DNA from: Chloroflexota bacterium
GTDB lineage: Bacteria; Chloroflexota; Anaerolineae; JAAEKA01
Reading direction: 5' to 3'
Length of the DNA stretch: 64,000 nucleotides
Assembly: GCA_034717495.1 (NCBI GenBank)
Contig: JAYELL010000084.1
Location: forward strand, 2,761 to 66,760
Both the position numbers and the translations under genes were made by a program. Shown here one piece after another: positions 9,579 to 18,605 of this stretch (its first letter is position 1; every line of letters starts with the position of its first letter). The notes beneath the pieces are model-generated. The model searched no databases and was not told where the DNA came from. It worked only from the letters and a program-made list of their open reading frames with translations.

Positions 9579-12500
9579 TTAATCGATTGCGTAACGAAAG
9601 TGGTAGCGCGCGCCGCGATCGGGAAGCCGCAGGCGGATTCGGGCGCCATTCCACAGGATCTGCCCGTCTTCCTTGATTAAACGCCAGCGATTGCTCTTTC
9701 GCTGCCAATAGGCCAGGCGCACATCCTCCGGAGCCAGCGGATTCGGCCTCACGACCGGACGCCACACGAGCTGCTCATCCCTGGTATCGACTTGCTGTTC
9801 GAAGCTAACTGTGGCCAGTGCACGGGGCCTGTCTTGTTTTTTGTGACTGAGGACCACGTTGCTGCCATTTGTTACCAGGTAAAGAGGACTATTGTCGCGG
9901 ACAGATGCTTCCTTGCCGGTCTCCTCGGCGTGAATGACGCCCTTGGTCTGGTTATTGCCTGGCCTCAAGCGCAACAGCGTATTGATGAGCAACAGCAGTA
10001 ACAGCCATCCCACCAGACCCTGGAAGCGAGGGAACGGCAACGGCACAAACCAGGTAGTCAGGAAACTGGCGACCGGAGAAAGCCGTTGTTGCCAGACCTG
10101 CAATGGCGTCAATTGTCTCACCAGGAAGCCAAACTCCGATGGCTGCAGCAGTACATCGTCGAGCGTCTCGACCCTCAACCGGCCTTGATAGAGTCCTGGT
10201 ACAGGTCGGCCCGCTGAGCTGACAAAAAGTGGCAACTCAAAAGTGCCGTCACCCAGAGCCCGTGCAGTACCTGTGCTGACCGTCAAATCCTCCACGCTGC
10301 CTGCTTCAAGCTGGTCATGGTTAAGATCGAGCATCGTGATCTGAAGGAGCGGCGGTTGGTCGAGAATGGATTGGTTGAGGGTTAGGCTGGTGCTGATCGG
10401 CTGTGCCAGATTCGCTGAGGCGCCGAAGTCCAGCAGATCGCCCGGTACCAGAAACGATGTAACCGGTTGAGGCACATTGAACGCCACCTGCATCCGGTGG
10501 GGTTCCACACTGAGGCCCTCGGGCGAGGAGAATTGAATAGTCCCCTGATAAAGCCCTGGCTTCGGGCGCGTTACCGCGCTGAGGTAAACCGGCACATTAT
10601 GACGATGTGAGCCAGCCTGCTCAGGTTGAGCGGTCCCCACCCTGACCTGAAAATCGCCGCTGTCTACGGCACGGCCACCCGAAGTGAATTCTACCAATTG
10701 AGCCTGAATATCACTGGCCTCACCGCTGAAGGTCGCCTGGACGTTAAACTGGCGCGGCTCTCCCGCACGGGCAAGATCACCCAGGTCGGTCGAGGCGGGC
10801 AGCGTCAAATCGATCTCCGGCGTTGGGATCGAAAATTGCAGCGCCACAGCGGAAGGTTCCACCGCCACGCCCTCCGAGGAACTGAAGCGAATACGGCCAC
10901 CATATTCACCGGGTGGCAATGCATCGAAGCCAGTTAATTGCAGCATCGAAACATATCGATCGCCCTCTTTGTGTGTCGGCTGTGACAGAGTCATGCCCAA
11001 GGCGCCTGGGGGCACCTCCAGACCTGGCGAGGTCAACTCCAGTTCGGCATCGAGTTCGACCGCCTCATCAGTCAACGCGGTCAATACCAGTTCCCGCTGG
11101 ATTGTATCCTCATAGGTGGGCACCTGACCAAAATCGAGGATCGGTGGCAGCGAGTCCATGCGCAAAGCATCCCGCATGGTCAAGCCGCCTTGAGCGAAAT
11201 CGGTATAGGGCGTTCCGTCGGCAGCGATTGCATCCGTCACAAAGACGACGTCATAGCGGCGCCCTTCGATCGGCACAAAGCTGCGGTCCTCACAGATGCC
11301 GTCGGCGTTGCAGGGAATCTCCACAGATGTGACCGTTTCATCAGCGGAGTCAGATACAAAGGCCACGACCCGGGCCTGCGCCGGCGGGGTTTCCCCGTCG
11401 AAGCGAGCCCTTAGCAGCATCCGTCCATCCTCCAGCAGCCCGCTGGCCCGCTCCGTCGGCGAATCAGCCAATAGACGGGGCAGGTCTGCTGCAACCAGGG
11501 AAAACTCCTTCCACAGGCGAATCGGGGTCACCTCGTTGCCGATCTGCACCTCAACAGGCGTAGACTCCCCGACCACATTGCTTTTGTCCGGGGAAACGAT
11601 AGTCCAGAAGAGGCTACCGTCGTCGGCAAGGCCACTTGCCTGCATGGGATGCTGCACGCCGTCCACAACAGCCTGAACCTGCAGGTCCGATGATCTCCTG
11701 CCGGCCTGTTCCACAGCCGCAGCAAGCAATACCGGCTTCCCCGCGGGATAAAAGCGCGGCGCTGCCGTACTGGCGATGTCGTCGGCGCCGGGATACTGGA
11801 GCACGAGAGAGGCCGCCGAGTCAGCCACCAACAGGGCACGGGCCTCGCCATCAGGGGTGCCGGCTGTGGTGGCGGTCCACTCGCCCACCAACGGCGCATT
11901 GTGTTCCAGAGTCACTACGTCGTAGTGGGTATCGCCATTTCGGACCACCGTGGCGCCGTTATCCAGAATCTCCCGATCGAGGATCGACTGGCCGTTCAGG
12001 GAAAGATCAGTATACCCCTGGGCGGTCTCAGGAGCTTTGGGCACAATTACGCTGACGCTGGTGATACCTTGATCGGGGCTGGTGCGAAAGGTGGCCAGCC
12101 GGCCATCGGCCAGATCCACTTCGTTGACATAGCGCTCCGGCTGAACGAAGCCGTAGATTTTGGCATACGCGGGCAGAAGGTCACCAGGCCGGTCGATCGA
12201 TTGAATCAACCCATTTGTTTTTTGCGCCATGCGCTCGGCCACTTCCAGATCCACATCATTGCCCAGCAGAACCGGGAAGATAGTCACACCCTGGTCGGCC
12301 AATTGATTGATTTTGGCAAACAGCTCTGAACGTTGGTCCGGAGGCCATGGGCGGCCGTCGGTAAGAAAAACGATATACTGGCGATTGCCCGTCTGGTTGG
12401 CCTCCAGGATATCGCTGGCCAGTCCCAGGGCTTTGCGGATATCGGTCAGGCGTTCCTCGGGTGCAGGGGTGGTTGGCTGCACAATAGCTGACTGAAGATC

Positions 12501-12830
12501 CCGCTTGCTGGCCGCGCCAGCGATCGTGGTCAGGCGTCCCTCGGCTGTCTCGCCGAGACCGCTGGGGTCGGTATGGAAGGAGATCACGCCGACCCGATCT
12601 CCATCTGTGGCAAGATCAATGAACATACGGGCCGCGCTATGGCGCAGGCCTTCCGGATCGTTGGGCGCGCGCGTGCCGCCGGCCCAACGATCGCTCATGC
12701 TACCCGAGTCGTCGACCAGTAACATGACATCGACGGGCCCGTCCGGGTCTTGCTGAGCGAGGGCAGGTTGAGGCAATCCCCACCAGACGGCGAGGAGAAC
12801 GAGCAACAGCAATAGTCGCCTGGTCAGCAT
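9579..12830 (-). CDS. Membrane-anchored extracytoplasmic vWA-domain protein
   Basis: The start is set at the ATG at 12830, behind AGGAGG with 8-base spacing; the predicted promoter would put the transcript start inside any longer frame. A classical signal peptide ends at ALAQ. The vWA domain follows at once, with the MIDAS motif DDSGSMS (DxSxS) at about residues 37-43. The middle of the 1083-residue protein is beta-rich, with several similar blocks containing P-x-PGxYxGxIxFSSxEG, which look like tandem immunoglobulin-like domains. One membrane helix lies at about 935-953, followed by a cytoplasmic tail of 122 residues ending in a beta-rich segment (DGQILWNGARIRLRL) that faintly recalls FHA folds. 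As first gene of the tubulin operon it may couple an external metal-dependent adhesion domain to the cytoplasmic tubulin. Confidence 0.85.
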   Translation of the reverse strand: MLTRRLLLLLVLLAVWWGLPQPALAQQDPDGPVDVMLLVDDSGSMSDRWAGGTRAPNDPEGLRHSAARMFIDLATDGDRVGVISFHTDPSGLGETAEGRLTTIAGAASKRDLQSAIVQPTTPAPEERLTDIRKALGLASDILEANQTGNRQYIVFLTDGRPWPPDQRSELFAKINQLADQGVTIFPVLLGNDVDLEVAERMAQKTNGLIQSIDRPGDLLPAYAKIYGFVQPERYVNEVDLADGRLATFRTSPDQGITSVSVIVPKAPETAQGYTDLSLNGQSILDREILDNGATVVRNGDTHYDVVTLEHNAPLVGEWTATTAGTPDGEARALLVADSAASLVLQYPGADDIASTAAPRFYPAGKPVLLAAAVEQAGRRSSDLQVQAVVDGVQHPMQASGLADDGSLFWTIVSPDKSNVVGESTPVEVQIGNEVTPIRLWKEFSLVAADLPRLLADSPTERASGLLEDGRMLLRARFDGETPPAQARVVAFVSDSADETVTSVEIPCNADGICEDRSFVPIEGRRYDVVFVTDAIAADGTPYTDFAQGGLTMRDALRMDSLPPILDFGQVPTYEDTIQRELVLTALTDEAVELDAELELTSPGLEVPPGALGMTLSQPTHKEGDRYVSMLQLTGFDALPPGEYGGRIRFSSSEGVAVEPSAVALQFSIPTPEIDLTLPASTDLGDLARAGEPRQFNVQATFSGEASDIQAQLVEFTSGGRAVDSGDFQVRVGTAQPEQAGSHRHNVPVYLSAVTRPKPGLYQGTIQFSSPEGLSVEPHRMQVAFNVPQPVTSFLVPGDLLDFGASANLAQPISTSLTLNQSILDQPPLLQITMLDLNHDQLEAGSVEDLTVSTGTARALGDGTFELPLFVSSAGRPVPGLYQGRLRVETLDDVLLQPSEFGFLVRQLTPLQVWQQRLSPVASFLTTWFVPLPFPRFQGLVGWLLLLLLINTLLRLRPGNNQTKGVIHAEETGKEASVRDNSPLYLVTNGSNVVLSHKKQDRPRALATVSFEQQVDTRDEQLVWRPVVRPNPLAPEDVRLAYWQRKSNRWRLIKEDGQILWNGARIRLRLPDRGARYHFRYAID

Positions 12831-12925
12831 GTTCCTATCCTCCTGGCTGTCGCCGTCAGGGCCGATTTCTGCCCGAAGAACCCAAAAAACGCTTGTTGGC
12901 GACACACCAGTCAACATAAATACCA

Positions 12926-12931
12926 ATTATA
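12926..12931 (-). promoter_or_regulatory. Extended -10 promoter of the vWA-tubulin operon
   Basis: On the minus strand the sequence reads TGGTATAAT, a consensus -10 box with the TGn extension. No good -35 at 17 bp is evident (a TTGACC lies only 13 bp away). A start near 12919 would give a leader of about 90 bases before the vWA start at 12830. Confidence 0.6.
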
Positions 12932-13124
12932 CCAGATAATGGAGGGTCAAGACTGGACTGATCCAACACGTTTGTCCGACAAAAACCATACGCACCGGCC
13001 ACAGACAGCCTGGCCTGCAGAAAATGGCTGTAACGCCAACAACGATTCGTCGTACTTATCCACGATGAAAGACGTAATCCACAATGACAGGGTTCCCCGA
13101 TCGTGCAACTGCAACCCGGATGAT

Positions 13125-13173
13125 TTGACAGTCGTTTCCAATGGCATTAAAATATGGACCAGTTCACTAGTGA
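13125..13173 (+). promoter_or_regulatory. Promoter and candidate metal-regulator operator of the ABC importer
   Basis: TTGACA at 13125-13130 and TAAAAT at 13148-13153 are separated by exactly 17 bp, a near-ideal housekeeping promoter. The predicted start is near 13160. The perfect palindrome TCACTAGTGA occupies 13164-13173, just after the start, which suits a repressor. The Fur-family protein encoded at 16078 is the obvious candidate ligand, but the palindrome does not match a box I know. Confidence 0.65.
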
Positions 13174-13200
13174 TACTTAATCTCAACAATGGAGAGCGGA

Positions 13201-14247
13201 ATGAATGCTGCTGGCCGGAAAAAACCTTTTATCAATCTGCTATTTTTCACAAGCTTGATTGCCTTGCTGGTGGCAAGCTGTTCGACGCCGGCCGGAGGTT
13301 CAATTGCTTCCGCTCCCCAAAGCAGCGAAGATCATGAACACGTTTCTGGCGCGGCAATTGAAATGCTTACACTGCCAATCCTGGAGCCAGCGGCTCTGAA
13401 TGGCGATCTTTTGCAGGTAGTAGCAACGACCAGTATCATCGGCGACGTCGTACATCACGTGGGTGGTGAAAACATTGAGCTGACCACGCTGATGAAGCCC
13501 GGCCAGGACCCCCACAGCTTCGAACCGGCAGCGCAGGACCTGACGACGGTTTCAGCAGCCGATGTCATCTTTGTCAACGGCTGGAACCTGGAAGAAGCCC
13601 TCGTCTCCAATCTGACGGCCATCGGCCAGGACATCCCGCAGGTTCCTGTCTCAGCCGGCATTGCGCCCCTGGCGTTCGGCCAGGATGACGATGTCCTCGC
13701 CCACAACACAGCCGATCCCCATGCATGGTTCAGTGTCGAAAACGTAAAGCAGTGGGTGAAAAATGTTCAACAGGCCTTGACTGCCCTGGATCCGGACAAC
13801 ACACAGGCCTTCGAAAGCAACGCCAGAGAGTATCTGCTCGAACTTGAAGACCTCGAGCGTTATGCCGAAGCGGAGCTGGCACATATCCCGACCGGAAACC
13901 GATTTTTGGTTACCAATCACGACTCCCTGGGCTACTTTGCCGATGAATATGGCTTTGAGATCCTGGGCACAGTCATTCCAGGTGCCAGCACCCTGGCTGA
14001 ACCCTCTGCCAGAGACATGGTGGGACTGATCAAGGTCATGCAGGCCCATGGCATCTGCACCATCTTTTCCGACAGCACCAACAGCGACGCCCTGGCGAAA
14101 ACAGTAGCGGCCGAGTTGACCGGCTGCGATGATGTCCAGGTCCTGCCACTCTACACAGGGGCGACCGGACCTGCAGGCAGCGGCGCCGACAGTTATATTG
14201 GCATGTTTCGGGCGAATGTTGAGACGATCGCCCGTGGTTTGCAGTAG
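13201..14247 (+). CDS. Zn/Mn ABC transporter substrate-binding lipoprotein (TroA/ZnuA family)
   Basis: The 348-residue protein has a lipoprotein signal with lipobox VASC near residue 26. GGAGAG seven bases upstream selects the ATG at 13201 over the one at 13189. It belongs to the cluster A-I metal-binding proteins: candidate ligands are the His in GQDPHSFEP, the His in DPHAW, the His in TNHDSLGYF and the Asp in FSDSTNSD. A His-His-His-Asp set is TroA-like and compatible with zinc or manganese, so I do not name it ZnuA or MntA. A short His-containing segment near the N-terminus (EDHEH) is weaker than the His-rich loop of typical ZnuA. It is the first gene of an importer operon with ATPase, permease and Fur regulator. 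Confidence 0.9.
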   Translation: MNAAGRKKPFINLLFFTSLIALLVASCSTPAGGSIASAPQSSEDHEHVSGAAIEMLTLPILEPAALNGDLLQVVATTSIIGDVVHHVGGENIELTTLMKPGQDPHSFEPAAQDLTTVSAADVIFVNGWNLEEALVSNLTAIGQDIPQVPVSAGIAPLAFGQDDDVLAHNTADPHAWFSVENVKQWVKNVQQALTALDPDNTQAFESNAREYLLELEDLERYAEAELAHIPTGNRFLVTNHDSLGYFADEYGFEILGTVIPGASTLAEPSARDMVGLIKVMQAHGICTIFSDSTNSDALAKTVAAELTGCDDVQVLPLYTGATGPAGSGADSYIGMFRANVETIARGLQ

Positions 14248-14295
14248 CAGCGCGCTTTGCCGGCTGAGCGCCTGGCAGAATACACTTTCTATCCT

Positions 14296-15156
14296 ATGGA
14301 TGACCTGGTACGACCGAGAGCCTATCGGGGCACGGTGCATACACTTGATGCACCAACCCTGGAGATGCAAAACGTATATGTGGCCTATGCCGCCGGAGGC
14401 AATGGTGCCACCGTAAACAAGGCGGAGCAGTACGCGCTGCAAGCTGTCTCCTTCCAGGCAGAGGTGGGAGAACAGATCGCAGTGGTCGGTCCCAATGGCG
14501 CCGGAAAGAGTACTCTGTTCAAGCTCATTGTGGGCACCATCAAACCGAGCAGGGGAACGGTTCAGTTGTATGGCCACTCCCCCGACAAGCATATCTGCAT
14601 CGCCTACGTGCCCCAACGGAGCCAGATCGACTGGTCCTTCCCTGCCACAGTGGAGGATGTGGTGATGATGGGACGCGTCGGACGAATCGGTCTTTTCCGG
14701 CGTCCAAAAAAACAGGATTGGGAACTCGTCCGCGCCAGCCTGGACCGTGTCAACGCCAACCATCTTGCCCGGAAGCAGATCGGTGAACTCTCAGGCGGCC
14801 AACAGCAGCGGGTTTTCATCGCCCGGGCCCTGGCCCAGGAAGCGGAGCTATTATTGCTGGACGAGCCGTTGTCCGGCCTGGATTTACCCAGTCAGCAGGC
14901 CATCTTCAAGGTCCTGGAGAGCCTGCGCCCCGATGGGGTGACCGTATTGCTTGCGACTCACGATCTGACTCTGGCGGCGGAACGCTTCGACCGGGTGATG
15001 TTGCTCAACAGGCGTCTGGTTGCTTTCGATCGGGGACCCTCCGTTCTTACAGCGGAAAACTTGCTGGCTGCCTACGGCGGCCACATGCACCGCATCGACG
15101 AAGAGGGCGCCATGCTGTTGGCGGACACCTGCTGCGATCACGATGAGCCTCATTAA
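14296..15156 (+). CDS. Zn/Mn ABC transporter ATP-binding protein
   Basis: This is a standard metal-type ABC ATPase (about 286 residues) with Walker [11 protein letters not shown]-loop YVPQRSQID, signature LSGGQQQR, Walker B ELLLLDEP and the switch His in LLATHD. The N-terminus has about 25 extra residues before the usual MxxVxVxY start. The start is uncertain: no Shine-Dalgarno is visible at the ATG at 14296, an upstream TTG at 14257 is possible, and an ATG at 14365 has GGAG too close. The gene follows the binding-protein gene by about 48 bp. It should energise import of the metal delivered by the lipoprotein. Confidence 0.9.
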   Translation: MDDLVRPRAYRGTVHTLDAPTLEMQNVYVAYAAGGNGATVNKAEQYALQAVSFQAEVGEQIAVVGPNGAGKSTLFKLIVGTIKPSRGTVQLYGHSPDKHICIAYVPQRSQIDWSFPATVEDVVMMGRVGRIGLFRRPKKQDWELVRASLDRVNANHLARKQIGELSGGQQQRVFIARALAQEAELLLLDEPLSGLDLPSQQAIFKVLESLRPDGVTVLLATHDLTLAAERFDRVMLLNRRLVAFDRGPSVLTAENLLAAYGGHMHRIDEEGAMLLADTCCDHDEPH

Positions 15157-15184
15157 GCAATGAGCGTCCACTTGCCGGCCACCG

Positions 15185-15234
15185 TCTTCTGGCCCTCCAA
15201 CACTCTGACATTCTGATAATCTGACACTCTGACA
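15185..15234. repeat. Short degenerate CTCTGACA tandem repeat
   Basis: The spacer between the ATPase and permease genes contains ACTCTGACA, TTCTGATA, ATCTGACA and CTCTGACA in near-tandem order. It runs right up to the permease ATG, leaving no recognisable ribosome-binding site. It looks like slippage-derived simple sequence. Confidence 0.4.
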
Positions 15235-16065
15235 ATGCACTGGCTACTCGAACCCCTTCAATACGATTTTATCGTCCGGGCCATGCTCGCGGCGATCATC
15301 GTGGGCATCGTCTGCTCGGTATTGGGAACCTACGTGGTCCTGCGAGGCATGGCCTTTTTTGGCGATGCCCTTGCCCACACCATTCTTCCCGGCGTGGTGA
15401 TCGCTTTTTTGATCGGCTGGCCCCTGGCCATCGGCGCCTTGATCTTTGGCATTCTGACCGCGTTGGGCATCGGCGTATTGACGGAGCGAGGCACACTCAA
15501 GGAGGATACGGCAATCGGCGTGATCTTTGCCGCACTGTTCGCGCTCGGGGTTGCCCTGTTATCGATGTCAGGCAATTACACGGTCGACCTGGCTCACTTT
15601 CTCTTCGGCAATCTGCTTGGCGTCTCGACCACCGATCTGCTGGTAATTGCCGGACTGAGCGCAATCGTGCTGGTCACTGTTATTCTCTTTTACAAGGAAT
15701 TCCTGGTCATCTCCTTTGATCCGATCCTGGCCATCACCCTGCGACTTCCAAGTACACTCCTGCGCTACCTCCTGCTGGTACTGATTGCTATCACCATCGT
15801 GACTGCCTTGCAGGTAGTAGGCATCGCCCTGATGCTGGCCATGTTTGTCACGCCTGCGGCGGCGGCCTCCCTGCTGACGCGGCGCTTGCCAGCGATGATG
15901 GGGGTCGCTGCGTTCATCGGCGCCCTTTCCGGCATTCTTGGAGTCTATGCGTCCTATTATCTCAACATCGCTTCGGGTGCAGCAGTGGTATTGGTCGCCA
16001 CGGCGATTTTCCTGATCGTATTCCTGTTTGCACCGCAACGGGGCTACATCTGGCGGTGGGCATAA
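15235..16065 (+). CDS. Zn/Mn ABC transporter permease (ZnuB/MntC type)
   Basis: The 276-residue polytopic membrane protein has about eight hydrophobic helices and the ABC-3 family pattern, including the early segment LRGMAFFGDALAHTILPGV and the conserved LLTRRLPAM region near the C-terminus. It completes the importer begun by the lipoprotein and ATPase genes. No Shine-Dalgarno precedes the ATG; the upstream sequence is a short repeat, so translation may be coupled or weak. The Fur-family gene follows 12 bp downstream. Confidence 0.9.
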   Translation: MHWLLEPLQYDFIVRAMLAAIIVGIVCSVLGTYVVLRGMAFFGDALAHTILPGVVIAFLIGWPLAIGALIFGILTALGIGVLTERGTLKEDTAIGVIFAALFALGVALLSMSGNYTVDLAHFLFGNLLGVSTTDLLVIAGLSAIVLVTVILFYKEFLVISFDPILAITLRLPSTLLRYLLLVLIAITIVTALQVVGIALMLAMFVTPAAAASLLTRRLPAMMGVAAFIGALSGILGVYASYYLNIASGAAVVLVATAIFLIVFLFAPQRGYIWRWA

Positions 16066-16077
16066 AAAGGCGATCTT

Positions 16078-16506
16078 ATGACCAGTCAGGCTGAACAACT
16101 GACCAATGCGTTGGCAGACAACGACTACCGGATAACCCATGCCCGGCAGGCGATCATCAAGTGTCTGGTGCAAAGTGGCGGCCATATCAGCGCCGACGGT
16201 CTGGCAACGTTGGTTCGGGCGGATGCGCCGCATGTGGGGCGTGCAACCGTCTTCCGCACGCTGGAATTGCTCAGCGAATTGGGCATGATTCGGCCGGTAT
16301 ACCAGGGAACGGGAGCAGCCCACTATGTGCTGATGGATCGGGGAAGTCACCACCACTTGATCTGCTGTCGCTGTCACCAGGTCATCGAATTCGACGATTG
16401 CCTGGAACATGAGATCACTCAGGCGCTCGGCCAACGGTTCAGGTTCCAGGTTCAGAGTCATCTGCTTGAAGTGTTTGGTCTCTGTGAGGCCTGCTGGCGA
16501 GCATGA
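16078..16506 (+). CDS. Fur-family metal-responsive repressor (Zur/Fur-like)
   Basis: The 142-residue protein has the Fur layout: a winged helix (ITHARQAIIKCL through RATVFRTLELLSELGMI) followed by a metal/dimerisation domain with HHHLICCRCH and a C-terminal CEAC. The two Cys-x2-Cys pairs form the structural zinc site typical of Fur, Zur and PerR. It closes the importer operon and probably represses it in the presence of metal, possibly through the palindrome at 13164. Whether it senses zinc, iron or manganese cannot be decided by eye, although its position after a TroA-type importer favours zinc or manganese. Its stop overlaps the next start by four bases. Confidence 0.88.
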   Translation: MTSQAEQLTNALADNDYRITHARQAIIKCLVQSGGHISADGLATLVRADAPHVGRATVFRTLELLSELGMIRPVYQGTGAAHYVLMDRGSHHHLICCRCHQVIEFDDCLEHEITQALGQRFRFQVQSHLLEVFGLCEACWRA

Positions 16507-18605
16507 ACAATAAACTCTTTGAGCATGCCAAAGCCCTGTCTCAGCGACAGCGGGAAATGTTCGCGCTGCTGCTCATTCTGATCGTCGCCACCCTCTTTCG
16601 CAGCTGGAAACTGGACCTTTTCCCGCCGGGCCTGTTTGGCGATGAGGCTGTCAATGGCCTCGATGCCCTGGATGTGCTGGCTGGACGCCCGCAGGTCTTC
16701 TTTCCCGCCAACTATGGCCGGGAAGGGCTGCACATGTTGGTGCTTGCGCCGTTTATCCAGGTTTTTGGCCCAACGGCCCTTGCCCTGCGCCTTCCCTCCG
16801 TCATCGCTGGCGTGCTGACAGCCCTCGCCACCTATTGGTTGGGGCGTGAACTCTTTGCCCGCACCCGCTGGCGGGGTGTCCTGGTGCCTCTCCTGGCCGC
16901 CCTGTTTCTCAGCACAAGCTACTGGCACGTCCATTTCAGCCGTTTTGGCATCCGTGGCGTGTTCACCCCTCTGATGGCTGCCCTGGCCTTCGCTGCGTTC
17001 TGGCGTGGCGCCAACCAGATCGGCGCCAGGACAGGGCATCCTTATCTCTGGTTTCCGCTGGCAGGTGTGTTCCTTGGATCAGGTGCCCACTTCTACACCG
17101 CCAGCCGGCTGGTTCCGATTTTCCTCGGACTATTTCTTTTGGCACAATGGGTACTGGTTTGGCTGATCGATCGCGCCAGCCATCGACAACCAAGCCATCC
17201 GCCGCTGCTCAGGAACGCTTTTTGGCCATTGGTCGCCATGTACGGAGTGGCGGCGATAGTATTCGCCCCTCTGGGACTTTTCTTCCTGCGCAACCCCGGT
17301 AGTCTAACCCAGCGGGCTGGCGCGGTCTCCCTGTTCAACCCCGAAATCAGCGCTGGTGACCCGCTGGGGCTCATGTGGCAGGCGATCAGCGCCAACTTCC
17401 TGCAGTTTTTCATCCCCGGAGCAGGCGATCAGGCCATCTTCTATAACCTGCCAGGCCGTCCTGTGTTTGACCTGGTAACAGCCTTCCTGCTCGGCGCGGG
17501 AATCCTGATCTGCCTCTGGGCCGTATGGCGGGGATCGTCGCCCAATCTCTTTCTGCTAATGTGGTTTCCATTGATGATGGTGCCCACTTTTCTGGCGGTG
17601 GACCGATTCCCCACCCTGCCCCGAGCGCTGGCAGTGATGCCCGGTATCTTTTTCTTCCCGGCCCTGGCGCTGGGAGAATTCCTGCGCCAGGGCCGCCAAT
17701 CAGGCCAACGAGCCTGGCTTGGCCGGTTGGCCGCTATTCTGCTGGTGCTCGCGGTGGTTTGGCATGCCAGCCTGACCTGGAGAGACTACTTTTTTCGCTG
17801 GGGTCCCTCCCCGGAAACCTTTGATTCCTTCGAGGGAGATGTGGCTGAGACTGCACAATGGTTGGAGACACGGCCGGATGCTGAGGTCTATCTGTCAACC
17901 GACATCTACCGTCACCCCACGTTTGTGTTCCTCCATGAACAGGTGCCGCTCACCGAGTTCCTGACCTACACCAATCCACAGGTCCACCAGTTCGACGGCC
18001 GCAACAGTCTCCCGTTACCATCGCAGGATCAGGAAGCCACCTACCTGTTTACCCACAATGCCGGGCCGGACCAGACCTTGAATCTGTTGCCAGGTTGGCA
18101 AGGTTTTTCAAGCATGGAGTCGACACCCGGCCCCGGTCAGCCTGCTCTGCAGATAGCGCGATTGGCACCGGCGACAGCGGCGACCGACCCACCAGCAGGT
18201 CTCAGCGACGACGCCCTCTTCCCTGTGGATATCGCCTTTTCTCCGGCTTTGCGGCTGGCTGGTGTTTGGCAGGAGCAGACGAAAGAAGACGAAACGACGC
18301 TCTTCCTGCTCTGGGATGTGGCAGGCCCCCTGCCGGGCCAGTATCATGGTTTACAGGTTCAGGTGGGATTACAATCGTTGGGCGAAGTGGAGCAATTGAC
18401 TCAGGCCAGCAGCGAACTGACCTACCGGCCAACCGAGTGGGCAGCTGACGGTCAGGTTTTGTCCTGGTCGCGTGTGCCGCTGCCCCCGGAGATTCCTGAG
18501 GGAACGCAGTGGGTAATCAGGGTAGTTGATCGGGCAACCGGTGTTCCCCTTCAGCCGGAAGGGGCTGACAAGGAGGGTTGGGTGCTGCTTCCACCTGGCT
18601 TCTAA
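16503..18605 (+). CDS. ArnT/PMT-like integral membrane glycosyltransferase with C-terminal beta module
   Basis: The 700-residue protein starts in an ATGA overlap with the Fur gene. It has the GT-C layout: a first membrane helix (about 20-32), then an external loop with the acidic pair Asp47-Glu48 in GLFGDEAVNG, then about ten more helices up to about residue 430. Such enzymes move sugars from polyprenyl phosphate carriers to acceptors outside the membrane. After the last helix, near WRDYFFRW, comes a soluble domain; from about residue 580 its beta-rich segment (PVDIAFSPALRLAGV, then LFLLWD) resembles the C-terminal modules of two other membrane proteins in this window. Its end overlaps the convergent epimerase gene by 89 bp. 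Donor and acceptor are unknown. Confidence 0.8.
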   Translation: MNNKLFEHAKALSQRQREMFALLLILIVATLFRSWKLDLFPPGLFGDEAVNGLDALDVLAGRPQVFFPANYGREGLHMLVLAPFIQVFGPTALALRLPSVIAGVLTALATYWLGRELFARTRWRGVLVPLLAALFLSTSYWHVHFSRFGIRGVFTPLMAALAFAAFWRGANQIGARTGHPYLWFPLAGVFLGSGAHFYTASRLVPIFLGLFLLAQWVLVWLIDRASHRQPSHPPLLRNAFWPLVAMYGVAAIVFAPLGLFFLRNPGSLTQRAGAVSLFNPEISAGDPLGLMWQAISANFLQFFIPGAGDQAIFYNLPGRPVFDLVTAFLLGAGILICLWAVWRGSSPNLFLLMWFPLMMVPTFLAVDRFPTLPRALAVMPGIFFFPALALGEFLRQGRQSGQRAWLGRLAAILLVLAVVWHASLTWRDYFFRWGPSPETFDSFEGDVAETAQWLETRPDAEVYLSTDIYRHPTFVFLHEQVPLTEFLTYTNPQVHQFDGRNSLPLPSQDQEATYLFTHNAGPDQTLNLLPGWQGFSSMESTPGPGQPALQIARLAPATAATDPPAGLSDDALFPVDIAFSPALRLAGVWQEQTKEDETTLFLLWDVAGPLPGQYHGLQVQVGLQSLGEVEQLTQASSELTYRPTEWAADGQVLSWSRVPLPPEIPEGTQWVIRVVDRATGVPLQPEGADKEGWVLLPPGF

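Noticed and set aside
13651-14763. 370-codon minus-strand open frame across the importer genes
   Set aside because: It lies antisense to the binding protein and ATPase genes and shows no protein-like features.
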